Source: Aurantibacillus circumpalustris
GTDB taxonomy: Bacteria > Bacteroidota > Bacteroidia > B-17B0 > Aurantibacillaceae
Assembly: GCF_029625215.1 (NCBI RefSeq)
Contig: NZ_CP121197.1
Span: 1,736,001 to 1,800,000 of the forward strand
Direction of reading: 5' to 3'
DNA length: 64,000 nt
Shown here piece after piece: positions 1 to 8,419 of this stretch (position 1 is its first letter; every line of letters starts with the position of its first letter). Made by a program: the position numbers and the translations under genes. The notes beneath the pieces were generated by a model, which did no database searches, was not told the origin of the DNA, and saw nothing but the letters and a program-made list of their open reading frames with translations.

Positions 1-1454
1 AGATCATTTAAAGAGGCATAAGAATTTATTAAGTTTATATGTGCCATGGTATAATTAGGCTTTAATGCAATTGCTTTGCTAAATAAATCTATCGCCTCCT
101 TGAACCTGTTTTGACTATAAAGGATAAAACCTTTATTATTTAAAGCGAGTCTATCATTTGGAAACTTGTTAAGTAAATCTGTTGCAACTGTGTCGTCGTT
201 TTTCCAAATCTTGCACCTTGAAAATGTAAGTATAGAAAGCGTAATGACTAGTCCAGCAACTATTAATGCTGCAAAGGGTTTATTATGGGCGAAACCTTTT
301 TTACTTACAAAAGAGTCGAATACCATGGCCAGTATATAGAAGATGCCTAAGTACGAAATATATGAATAGCGATCTGCCATAATGGCTTCACCAATAGAAA
401 CGAATTGTAATACAGGAAGTAAGTTTAGCAAGAAGAACAAAAATCCAAAAACATATAAGCGTGAATGTTTTAATGTTTTGTATAAACCAAAAAACAGAAG
501 CAAAACTAGGAAAGGAGCAAAATAAAAGGAGGAAGGTAAAGTTCCTTCAGCAATGGCAGGGTAGGGGTAGAAGATGGATAAATTTATAGGAAGAAATAGT
601 TTAAAGAGATAAGTGAGAAGCGAATGCGATCCAAAAAAGAAACGTTGTGAGAGCGAATAAGTGTCGTGTAGAAGCCCGTCTGCTTCTTGTGCCACCAAGG
701 CTATCATCCCAAAAATGATTGAGATAATAAGGAAAGGTATTTTTTCAATCCAAAGCCATTTATCGAATTTACGCTGCGTGTAAAAATCGAGTAAAAGCAA
801 TACAAAAGGAAAAGTTATGGCTGCTGGTTTTGAGAGCACTGATAAAATAAAAAGAAAACAAATTGTTGTGAGAATCACCGATGGATTTTGAGTGAAGGTT
901 TTTTTATTTGATTTTTGAAGCGATGTGTTTTTTAATGTCAGGTACTGGTAATAGAGTAGTAACCCCAAAAGAAAAAAGAAACTGTATAGTAGATCTTTTA
1001 GCTCAGAAACCCAAGCGACAGATTCTACGTGCATGGGATGAATTGCAAATAGAAAAGATACAAGTGTCGCAACAAATAATTTTTTTTTACTTAGTAGGTA
1101 AGCAAAGTAAAAAACTAAAAGAGAGTTGGCGATATGAATTAAAATATTTAATCCGTGAAAAAAATGAGGATCCAAACCAGCAAACTTATATTCTATTGTG
1201 TAGACAACCATTGTGAGCGGGATATAATTCCCGATAAAATAATTTGGATCAAAAAAATAAGCAACTGCTTCTGTTAAAGGTTTGCTCAGATTACCGTTAT
1301 CAAACACGTAAGCATTATCATCCCAATTAATAAAGTTGTTTTTGATAGCGGGAGAATAAGAAAAATAAGTGATTAAGGCGATTGCACCTATAACTAAGAA
1401 AATATTTGTTTGGCTAAAAGGGACTTTAGACGACTTAACTGACTTAACGTTCAT
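1..1454 (-). CDS. TMTC-like membrane glycosyltransferase with C-terminal TPRs (3' end cut by window edge)
   Basis: The reading frame is open from the ATG at 1454 to the left edge, about 484 codons, so the C-terminus is missing. The N-terminus has one membrane segment followed by NFINWDDNAYV, the 'WDD' luminal/periplasmic motif of TMTC/PMT-type proteins. It continues with HPMHVESVAWVSELKDLL, the hallmark loop of the TPR-containing TMTC family (DUF1736 type), then many hydrophobic segments. The last visible part is a TPR (LALNNKGFILYSQNRFKEAI). TMTC proteins are GT-C fold enzymes that in eukaryotes O-mannosylate proteins. Bacteroidota have many homologues of unproven substrate, and O-glycosylation or lipid-linked sugar transfer is an inference. 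No frameshift was seen in the segments translated by hand. Confidence 0.8.
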   Translation of the reverse strand, partial: MNVKSVKSSKVPFSQTNIFLVIGAIALITYFSYSPAIKNNFINWDDNAYVFDNGNLSKPLTEAVAYFFDPNYFIGNYIPLTMVVYTIEYKFAGLDPHFFHGLNILIHIANSLLVFYFAYLLSKKKLFVATLVSFLFAIHPMHVESVAWVSELKDLLYSFFFLLGLLLYYQYLTLKNTSLQKSNKKTFTQNPSVILTTICFLFILSVLSKPAAITFPFVLLLLDFYTQRKFDKWLWIEKIPFLIISIIFGMIALVAQEADGLLHDTYSLSQRFFFGSHSLLTYLFKLFLPINLSIFYPYPAIAEGTLPSSFYFAPFLVLLLFFGLYKTLKHSRLYVFGFLFFLLNLLPVLQFVSIGEAIMADRYSYISYLGIFYILAMVFDSFVSKKGFAHNKPFAALIVAGLVITLSILTFSRCKIWKNDDTVATDLLNKFPNDRLALNNKGFILYSQNRFKEAIDLFSKAIALKPNYTMAHINLINSYASLND

Positions 1455-1496
1455 TATGAATTTTTATGGTTAGGCGTAAAACAGTTATATAAGTAA

Positions 1497-1850
1497 TCAA
1501 TTTAATTTCTTTGGTTTTTTCTTGCTGGCTTTGGCAATAGTGTTAAATTCGAGACATAAATTTATCCAGTAATTAAAAGATTGTTTTGTTTTCATGCCCT
1601 CCTCGCTCACGTATACATAACCCTTCATGGGTCTTTTGGTAAAATCCATGGGCCTACAACCTACCCTTTCAAAAGCAACATCTTCCATTTTAGGATCGAT
1701 GCGACACATCATTTCATCTTTTATCACTCCAACACACATTTTACCATTTACCATAAAACAGACACCTCCAAACATGTACTTTTCTTCTACACTCTTCAAA
1801 TGCACAAGAGCCTCACGAATTTTGTCAGTGATTTTTTCGGAATAAGCCAT
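1497..1850 (-). CDS. TfoX N-terminal domain protein
   Basis: About 117 residues when started at MAYSEKITDK (ATG at 1850). The frame is open further upstream, but those residues are low-complexity and run towards the divergent tetR promoter. The fold is indicated by YMFGGVCFMVNGKMCVGVIKDEMMCRIDP, typical of stand-alone TfoX_N proteins, and by FTKRPMKGYVYV. A lysine-rich tail (KKKPKKLN) ends the protein. In gammaproteobacteria TfoX/Sxy controls competence. Single-domain bacterial homologues such as this one have no settled role. It is divergent from the tetR gene and may share its operator region. Confidence 0.8.
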   Translation of the reverse strand: MAYSEKITDKIREALVHLKSVEEKYMFGGVCFMVNGKMCVGVIKDEMMCRIDPKMEDVAFERVGCRPMDFTKRPMKGYVYVSEEGMKTKQSFNYWINLCLEFNTIAKASKKKPKKLN

Positions 1851-1906
1851 GAGTAAATGTAATGTTTTTAGGGCTTTATTAAAAAAAGCAAAAAAAACGT
1901 TTAAAG

Positions 1907-1952
1907 TGACCAACTAGTCATAATAAGATGTATATTTGTGACCGTATAGTCA
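1907..1952 (+). promoter_or_regulatory. Twin TGAC-N6-GTCA operator over the tetR/ABC promoter
   Basis: Two copies of the palindrome TGAC-N6-GTCA lie at 1907-1920 and 1939-1952. Their starts are exactly 32 bp apart, about three helical turns. Between them, TATATTTG at 1931-1938 matches the Bacteroidota -7 element TAnnTTTG, placing the transcription start near 1943, inside the second palindrome. No good -33 element is visible; the first palindrome sits there. The arrangement fits autorepression by the TetR protein encoded at 1958. Confidence 0.65.
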
Positions 1953-1957
1953 TAATT

Positions 1958-2611
1958 ATGTCAAATAGCACCTTTAATAATTTAAGTCCTGATAAAAGAG
2001 ATCGTTTTATAAATGCTGCTCTTGAAGAGTTTGCCGTGAATGATTTTAACTCTGCAAGCATCACGCAAATAGTAAAAGTGTTGGGCATTGCAAAAGGGAG
2101 TGTTTATCAATATTTCGAAAATAAATTAGAACTCTGGTTGTTTCTAAAAAAGCATTGTGAAACCACTAAGCTTGGTTATATAAAAGAAATAAAACGGACA
2201 GATTACCCGGATTTTTGGAAATACTACAGGGCCGTGTATGCTAACGGAATTAATTTTGATTTGGAGGCTCCCTTATGCAGTTTGTTTTTGTACCGGGTGG
2301 GTTTTAAGGAAACGAGTAACGAGTTATTGCCTTATTTAAATAGTTGGAAGAAACAGGCGAATGATATGTTCATTCAATTGATTGAGGCGGAAAAAAAATC
2401 CGGTTCTTTTAATAAAAAAAATTCAACGAACATTATGGCGCACTTCATGGTTACGATGAGTATGAGTGTTGCAGAATTACTTCAAAATAATTATAAGGTA
2501 GATTTTGAAAAAAATATTAAAAAGGGAAAACCACTTTTTGGAGGCAACGCTAAAGAATTAATGAAGGCCGTGGACGAGTTGATTAAATTATTAGAAAAAG
2601 CATTAAAATAG
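1958..2611 (+). CDS. TetR/AcrR family regulator of the ABC exporter operon
   Basis: About 217 residues from ATG 1958 (MSNSTFNNLSPDKR). An upstream in-frame ATG at 1928 exists but lies upstream of the predicted -7 element. The N-terminal helix-turn-helix is clear: ITQIVKVLGIAKGSVYQYFENK, with the usual YQYF at the end of the recognition helix. The C-terminal ligand-binding half (residues 60-217) is helical and has no recognisable ligand signature. The gene ends 5 bp before the ABC ATPase and is the first gene of a four-gene operon. Two TGAC-N6-GTCA palindromes overlap its promoter, so it most likely represses itself and the exporter and is released by a toxic substrate; the substrate is unknown. 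Confidence 0.85.
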   Translation: MSNSTFNNLSPDKRDRFINAALEEFAVNDFNSASITQIVKVLGIAKGSVYQYFENKLELWLFLKKHCETTKLGYIKEIKRTDYPDFWKYYRAVYANGINFDLEAPLCSLFLYRVGFKETSNELLPYLNSWKKQANDMFIQLIEAEKKSGSFNKKNSTNIMAHFMVTMSMSVAELLQNNYKVDFEKNIKKGKPLFGGNAKELMKAVDELIKLLEKALK

Positions 2612-2616
2612 AAAAC

Positions 2617-3462
2617 ATGATAGAGGTTAGAGATCTTATATACACATATGCGGGAGCAGAACAACCTGCTATTAAAAAGGTAAGTTTTGATATTCCTAAA
2701 GGCGAGGTATTTGGCTTTTTAGGTCCGAGTGGTGCAGGTAAGAGCACGGTTCAAAAAATACTTTTTAAACTGCTTTCAAACTATGTAGGTCGGTGTTTGA
2801 TTGATGGTAAAGAAGTGAAGGATTGGGATAAAAGTCTGTATGAAAAAATAGGAGTGGGTTTTGAATTGCCGAATCATTATTTAAAACTATCTGCTTTAGA
2901 AAACCTTAATTTTTTTAGAGGATTTTATAGTTCGTCCACCGATCCAATGGAATTGCTTGAGATGGTAGGACTTGAGCAGGACGCTAATAAAAAGGTGGGC
3001 GATTTTTCAAAGGGAATGAAAATGCGTTTGAATTTTATTCGTTCGTTTATACACAATCCTGATATTTTATTTTTAGATGAACCTACTTCGGGTTTAGATC
3101 CTGTGAATGCAAGAATTATTAAGGATATTGTTTTGAAACTCAAAAAAGAAGGCAAAACGATTTTCATAACAACACATCAAATGCACGATGCCGATGAATT
3201 GTGTGATCGCGTTGCGTTTTTGGTAGACGGTAAAATTTTAGCCATCGATGAACCTAAGACTTTGAAACTGAAACATAGCAACAGAAAGGTCGAAGTGTCT
3301 TTGAAAAATAGAGCTGATAAATTGGAGTTTTCACTAGACAACTTGGGAAACAATGCAGAGTTTATAAACGCCATAAAACTAAACATAATTGACACGATTC
3401 ATTCGAAAGAGGCTAGTCTGGACGATATTTTTATTAAAGTAACCGGAAAAAGTTTAACATGA
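2617..3462 (+). CDS. ABC transporter ATP-binding protein (drug-export type)
   Basis: A 281-residue nucleotide-binding subunit. Walker A is GPSGAGKST (about residues 36-44), the signature is DFSKGMKMRLN in place of LSGGQ, Walker B is ILFLDEPTSGLDP, and the H-loop is TTHQM. The C-terminal ~60 residues are the accessory region common in DrrA/CcmA-type exporters. Gene order ATPase-permease-permease behind a TetR gene resembles the mycobacterial fluoroquinolone exporter Rv2688c-Rv2686c, but that comparison is from memory of the family and does not establish the substrate. The stop overlaps the start of the next gene by 4 bp (ATGA), which suggests translational coupling. Confidence 0.88.
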   Translation: MIEVRDLIYTYAGAEQPAIKKVSFDIPKGEVFGFLGPSGAGKSTVQKILFKLLSNYVGRCLIDGKEVKDWDKSLYEKIGVGFELPNHYLKLSALENLNFFRGFYSSSTDPMELLEMVGLEQDANKKVGDFSKGMKMRLNFIRSFIHNPDILFLDEPTSGLDPVNARIIKDIVLKLKKEGKTIFITTHQMHDADELCDRVAFLVDGKILAIDEPKTLKLKHSNRKVEVSLKNRADKLEFSLDNLGNNAEFINAIKLNIIDTIHSKEASLDDIFIKVTGKSLT

Positions 3463-4151
3463 AACAGTTTATTCATTTACTGAAACTCGATTTTATTTTA
3501 TTGCAACGCTACAAAGTAATTGGAATTTCAATCGCCCTAACGGCTGTTTACATTGCAATTTTTAAAGGAATTGCTCAGTTTGGAAATACGGATAAAATAT
3601 TGATTCTCCTCATTTTTAATGATCCTGCCTTGTTGGGATTTTTATTTACCGGTGTGATGATTCTTTTTGAAAAAAATGAAAACACGCTTCAGGTTTTGGC
3701 TGTGAGCCCTTTAAAGGAGCGAAATTATATCCTTTCAAAAACAGTTTCACTCACTAGCATTTCTTTGTTTTGTTGCTGCGCAATGGCTTCTGCAGCTGTT
3801 GGAACAAATTTTAACATGGTGCATTATTTTTTTGCAAGCGTTTTAACTACTGGCTTTTTTACCTTCTTGGGAATGATTATGGTAGCAGGAGTAAATACCT
3901 TTAACCGGTTTATATTGAAGTCTGTGGGAGTGCTTATTTTGCTTTCACTTCCCTTTTTAGGATACTATGAATTACTTTCAAGAAATTGGTTTTTGTGGAT
4001 GCCGACGCAAGCCTGCATTGATCTTTTTAAAGCAAGCTTTGAAAAAAATACAACTACCATGCAAATTATTTACGGCTATGTGGCAGCCATTTTATGGACA
4101 GTAGTAACGTACTTATATGCTTTACGTTTGCTTACAAAGAATCTTAACTAA
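3459..4151 (+). CDS. ABC exporter permease subunit 1
   Basis: 230 residues with about six hydrophobic segments and little outside the membrane. It begins with a short basic cytoplasmic stretch and a first segment around VIGISIALTAVYIAIF. The loop ILFEKNENTLQVLAVSPLKERNYILSKT resembles the coupling-helix region of ABC2-type permeases, and the next gene has the equivalent ILEEKDENVLQAIRVLPIS. The two therefore look like paralogous half-permeases of a heterodimeric exporter. The start overlaps the ATPase stop; the next gene begins 5 bp after this stop. Confidence 0.82.
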   Translation: MKQFIHLLKLDFILLQRYKVIGISIALTAVYIAIFKGIAQFGNTDKILILLIFNDPALLGFLFTGVMILFEKNENTLQVLAVSPLKERNYILSKTVSLTSISLFCCCAMASAAVGTNFNMVHYFFASVLTTGFFTFLGMIMVAGVNTFNRFILKSVGVLILLSLPFLGYYELLSRNWFLWMPTQACIDLFKASFEKNTTTMQIIYGYVAAILWTVVTYLYALRLLTKNLN

Positions 4152-4156
4152 TTAAA

Positions 4157-4870
4157 ATGAAAAAAATAATACTTCTTACACTCAACGATTTTAAGCATGT
4201 GTTCAGGGATCGCATGTTGATAATTTTTTTATTTGTACCCGTATTGTTAATTTGTTTCGCTAAGTATTTTATTCCTTACATAACTGATATCTGCCCTGCG
4301 GTAAGGCAGTTTCATCCTCAAATAATGATGATGGGATGTATTCAAACTTCAGTGATGTTTGGGTTTATTACCGGTTTTATTATTTTGGAGGAGAAGGACG
4401 AAAATGTTTTGCAGGCCATTCGGGTTTTGCCAATTTCTGCTGGTTACTTTATACTTTACCGTTTTTTGTTTGCTTCCTTTTTTTCTTTTAGCGGTGCTTA
4501 TAGCATGATTTTATTGGTCGATTTGGCCTGGCCAGGTTATTGGAATGGATTTTTATTGGCCTTACAGTATGGATTAGCAGCACCTTTTATAAGTTTGATT
4601 ATTTCAACTTATGCCAAAAACAAAGTTGAAGGATTGGCGCTTTTTAAGGGAATTAATTTATTGATTATCATTCCTATTCTTGGTTTTATATTCCCGGGAA
4701 CTTGGAGGTATTTTCTTTCTTTTATCCCCATGTTTTGGACTTATAAATTATATGACGACGCTGTAAATAATTTAAGTACTTTGGTTACCTTTCTTATGGG
4801 CCTTCTCGTTTACACGGCTGTTTTCATTTTTTTGATCAAAGAATTTAAAAAACGTGTGTTTAATAATTAG
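4157..4870 (+). CDS. ABC exporter permease subunit 2
   Basis: 237 residues, six predicted membrane segments. The cytoplasmic start MKKIILLTLNDFKHVFRDR is the usual N-terminal amphipathic region of ABC2 permeases. ILEEKDENVLQAIRVLP is shared with the preceding subunit, which supports a pair that assembles with the ATPase at 2617. It is the last gene of the tetR operon; the next gene is convergent and only 14 bp away, with no clear hairpin terminator between them. Confidence 0.82.
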   Translation: MKKIILLTLNDFKHVFRDRMLIIFLFVPVLLICFAKYFIPYITDICPAVRQFHPQIMMMGCIQTSVMFGFITGFIILEEKDENVLQAIRVLPISAGYFILYRFLFASFFSFSGAYSMILLVDLAWPGYWNGFLLALQYGLAAPFISLIISTYAKNKVEGLALFKGINLLIIIPILGFIFPGTWRYFLSFIPMFWTYKLYDDAVNNLSTLVTFLMGLLVYTAVFIFLIKEFKKRVFNN

Positions 4871-4884
4871 GAAAATAACAAGCT

Positions 4885-5688
4885 CTAAATAATAAGTCTT
4901 ACACCGCCCAGTTCAGAAACCTTGTAAGTAAATTTATTTCCAGGTGAACCAATAAACATAAAGTTTTTTGGTATTTCCCATTTGTTGGATGGCTCTTCTA
5001 TTAATTCAGGATCAAACACGCCATTAATTTCTAGGTATTCAATATCAATTTCGGGATAAGAACGGTCTAAAACTTTGATGTCTTTTGTTAAAGGAATATT
5101 ACTTTCTCCTTTTGTAATGGTTGCGATTTTAAGTTTTTTAGTTGTTTCATTATCGCTTACATATTGCATAACGCGATTAAGTACAGCGACATTATCCCCT
5201 TTCGTAAAAAAAATAAATTCCTGAGAATTAATTTTTGAATGAAGTTTTTCAAGATAAATATTACTTAAACGAACAAATTTGTTAAGAGGTCTGTACAGGT
5301 ATTCAATACTTTCTATTAAAAATTTTACGACTACTGATCTATTGAGCATTAAAGTGGAGACAAGAAATGTTGGCACAAGGTATTTTATAAATGTAAAAAA
5401 TAATCCCTGATTAACACGGTAATTGCCGATAAATGCAACGATGATCAATGATACGGCAAACACTACTGCAAGTCCGCGTGCTTTTTCAGGACGCGGTAAT
5501 TTAGCTCGTTTTATTTTTAATAATAAATTTCCAATTCCAAATAAACCCATTACGGCCAAAAACGAAAAGGTGTAAACTCCGGCGAGTGATCTCAGATCGC
5601 CTTTGGTTAGAATGCATTTAAAAATTGTTATATAAAAATAACAACAAGCAACCTTCCGTTGAGTAGGAAATGAAATGATTGTCAACAA
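4885..5688 (-). pseudogene. C-terminal remnant of an APC-family amino acid permease
   Basis: An open frame of 267 codons, but only the end of a permease is present. LTKGDLRSLAGVYTFSFLAV, then GNLLLKIKRAKLPRPEKARG, match the late transmembrane and cytoplasmic loop of APC-superfamily transporters. They are followed by two more membrane segments and a soluble C-terminal domain of about 150 residues. The preceding ~30 residues (MLTIISFPTQRKVACCYFY...) look unrelated, and the first ~10 membrane segments expected of the family are absent. The next gene upstream ends 5 bp away, so the missing part was probably deleted. A functional truncated protein cannot be excluded because the frame is intact. 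Confidence 0.65.
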
Positions 5689-5692
5689 TCCT

Positions 5693-6943
5693 TTATTTAT
5701 AACGCTTTAACAGATTGCTTACTGTTAAACCCTGCACAACGATTGAAAAAAGAACAATACAAAATGTGATCACCAAAAACATTTCGCTGTAAGGTGTTTG
5801 TTTACTCAGAGAAAGTACGAGGGCGATCGAAATGCCACCACGCAAGCCCCCCCAGGTTAAAGTAGTTAATCCGAGTAATTTATTGTCTTGTTTGCGATTA
5901 AGAATGAGGTAAGAAGGAACAAGTGAAATAAAACGTGAAAGTAAAGTTATTACTATGAAAACACCTCCAAGTAATAGATAATTTGTATGCAAAGGGATAA
6001 TAAAAACTTCTAAACCAATTAAAACAAATAGAATGGTGTTACAGATTTCGTCAATCAATTCCCAAAATTTGTCCACATACTCAGCTGTAATGTTAGACAT
6101 GGCTTCTTTTTTTCCTTGATTTCCAATTAAGAGTCCTGCAACAACCATAGCCAGAGGACCAGAGGCATGAATAAAATCAGCTAGTGTATAACCTCCCATT
6201 ACAATGGAAAGAGAAATTAAAACTTCACTTTGGTAATGATCAATTGATTTCATAAGTCGATAGCCAACATATCCCACTGCTAAACCAACTCCAAGCCCAC
6301 CAATTACCTCATGCAAAAAAATCTCGAATAAACTATTAATTGTAAGACTATCTATTCCAAGTTGTAAAACAGAATACATAATCATAAAAACCACTACACC
6401 AACACCATCATTAAAAAGTGATTCACCAACAATTTCGACTTTTAATTTTTTTGGAACATTGTATTTTGCTAAAATCCCAATAACTGCAATGGGATCCGTT
6501 GGTGAAATGAGTGCGCCAAAAAGTAAACAAATAATAAGTTGCGGATGATAGCCGAACAATGGTAAGATCCAATAAGCTAGAAAGCCAATTAAAAATGTAG
6601 AAATTAAAACTCCAATTGTAGCGTAAGAGATGACAGTAGCCCTCGCGTCTTTTAATTCAGAAAATTTAACGTGGAGCGCTCCAGCAAAAAGTAAAAAACA
6701 TAAAATAATATCAAGTACGAAGGAACTAAAATCAAAAGCATTCATGTAATCACGCAATGGAGCAATGTTTTCGGGATAAAAGGAGCCGTAAATTTTAAGT
6801 GAAACACCAACAATCAAACTCAAAATCATTACACCAATTGTAGATGGGAGTTTTAACCAACGATGATTCATATATCCGAGTGAGGCAGACAAGGTAATAA
6901 TAATGGATATGGCAGTAAAAACAGTCATAATTTGGTGACGCAA
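5693..6943 (-). CDS. CPA1-family Na+/H+ antiporter
   Basis: 416 residues and about 12 membrane segments, normal for NhaP-like CPA1 exchangers. FGALISPTDPIAVIGIL holds the conserved TDP motif and VGESLFNDGVGVVVF holds the ND ion-binding pair of this family; WGGLRGGISIALVLSLS is the late conserved glycine-rich helix. It would exchange Na+ (or K+) for H+ across the inner membrane for pH and sodium homeostasis. No long C-terminal cytoplasmic domain is present. It ends just before the APC remnant and is divergent from the DUF389 gene, with about 100 bp for two promoters. Confidence 0.9.
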   Translation of the reverse strand: MRHQIMTVFTAISIIITLSASLGYMNHRWLKLPSTIGVMILSLIVGVSLKIYGSFYPENIAPLRDYMNAFDFSSFVLDIILCFLLFAGALHVKFSELKDARATVISYATIGVLISTFLIGFLAYWILPLFGYHPQLIICLLFGALISPTDPIAVIGILAKYNVPKKLKVEIVGESLFNDGVGVVVFMIMYSVLQLGIDSLTINSLFEIFLHEVIGGLGVGLAVGYVGYRLMKSIDHYQSEVLISLSIVMGGYTLADFIHASGPLAMVVAGLLIGNQGKKEAMSNITAEYVDKFWELIDEICNTILFVLIGLEVFIIPLHTNYLLLGGVFIVITLLSRFISLVPSYLILNRKQDNKLLGLTTLTWGGLRGGISIALVLSLSKQTPYSEMFLVITFCIVLFSIVVQGLTVSNLLKRYK

Positions 6944-7041
6944 GATACTACTTAAGTAACAATTGTTGCAACATTTATTACGTTTTCTGTAATGTGACTT
7001 ACTTGTTTATTTAGTATTTTGCAGCGCATTCTTCACGCGTA

Positions 7042-8376
7042 ATGAACGACAATAAAAATCAATATTCTCTCAGAAACCTGCTTCGGTATAGGTTTAACTT
7101 GGACGCGGAAAAGGCCGATGAAAATACAATTATTGATTCCATTAAGTCGAACATTGAGTTTAAAGGCACAAATTTGTGGACTTTAATTTTCGCCATTCTG
7201 ATCGCTTCAATAGGTCTAAACGTAAACTCTACTGCGGTAATTATTGGCGCCATGCTTATCTCTCCGCTAATGGGACCTATTATGGGAATTGGATTGGGTG
7301 CAGGTATTTTTGATTTTCAATTAATTAAAGATGCTTTAAAAAATTTATTTGTTGCAGCTGCTATAAGTTTAATTGCTTCAACTGTTTACTTTTTTATTTC
7401 GCCTTTGCATGAAGCCAGATCGGAATTACTAGCAAGAACAACACCAACAATATGGGATGTTTTAATTGCCTTGTTTGGAGGTCTTGCCGGAATTATCGCA
7501 AGTTCACGAAAAAGCATTACGAATGCAATTCCTGGGGTTGCTATTGCTACTGCTTTAATGCCACCGCTTTGTACGGCAGGTTATGGATTAGGTACAGGAA
7601 ATATTTATTATTTTTTAGGAGCCTTTTATCTTTTTCTTATAAACTGTGTATTCATAAGCGTTTCTACTTTTTTAATTGTAAGGTATCTAAAATTTAAACC
7701 TGTTCATTTAGTAAATGAAGAAATGGAAAAAAAGGTGCGCAAGTACATTTGGTGGATCGCCATTCTAACCATTATTCCAAGTATTTTTCTGGCTTACCGT
7801 TTTGTGGAGCAAGAAATATTTAAACAAAATGCAGAAAGCTTTATTAATAGAGAAGTAAGATCGAACGGAATATTTGTGATTGACAAAACGATTGATGTTA
7901 GAGACAGAAGAATTGAACTTTTTGTTTATGGCGAGAAATTAACGGATAGTTTGTCGCGCACAATTGTAAAAAAGAAAAAGTTATACGGATTAGAAAAAGC
8001 AGAAGTCATCATTGAACAAACTCTTAATACTAACCAAAGAACAAAAGAACTTATAGCTGAGAAACCTGATATTAGTCTCGAATTAAAAACGCAACTAATC
8101 GAAAAGGATAAATTGATTAACAAATTAAATATGAGAATAAACAGTCAGTTTCAAGCCGCTGACTCTTCTATTTACAGAGAATTTTCAGCACTCTATGGTA
8201 AACCAAAAGAATTAATTATTTCAAGAACTTTGGATTTTACGGAAAAAGGCTTAGATACAATTACTTTGGTATACTATTTACTCCACAAAAAACCCAAACA
8301 CATTGATAAGTCACAATTGGAAAACTGGCTGAAAGAACGCACGAAATCTAAACGTTTAAAAGTCGTTTCAAATTAA
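7042..8376 (+). CDS. DUF389 (TIGR00341-type) membrane protein
   Basis: 444 residues. A cytoplasmic N-terminus (about 45 residues) leads into the DUF389 core: NSTAVIIGAMLISPLMGPIMGIGLG is the family signature, followed by further helices including ALFGGLAGIIASSRKS and GVAIATALMPPLCTAGYG. After the last membrane segment (about residue 255) comes a ~190-residue soluble region with a coiled-coil stretch (ELKTQLIEKDKLINKLNM). The molecular function of DUF389 is not established. The surroundings are ion transporters and stress genes, so a transport or membrane-stress role is inferred. It is convergent with the GNAT-nitrilase gene. Confidence 0.85.
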   Translation: MNDNKNQYSLRNLLRYRFNLDAEKADENTIIDSIKSNIEFKGTNLWTLIFAILIASIGLNVNSTAVIIGAMLISPLMGPIMGIGLGAGIFDFQLIKDALKNLFVAAAISLIASTVYFFISPLHEARSELLARTTPTIWDVLIALFGGLAGIIASSRKSITNAIPGVAIATALMPPLCTAGYGLGTGNIYYFLGAFYLFLINCVFISVSTFLIVRYLKFKPVHLVNEEMEKKVRKYIWWIAILTIIPSIFLAYRFVEQEIFKQNAESFINREVRSNGIFVIDKTIDVRDRRIELFVYGEKLTDSLSRTIVKKKKLYGLEKAEVIIEQTLNTNQRTKELIAEKPDISLELKTQLIEKDKLINKLNMRINSQFQAADSSIYREFSALYGKPKELIISRTLDFTEKGLDTITLVYYLLHKKPKHIDKSQLENWLKERTKSKRLKVVSN

Positions 8377-8419
8377 GTGTTCATTTTATAAAAGTAGTTC
8401 CGTTCTATTTAATAGTTCA

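Noticed and set aside
908-1216. 102-codon plus-strand frame
   Set aside because: It lies inside the minus-strand TMTC-like gene, whose conserved motifs are read in the opposite frame; no domain in the plus-strand translation.
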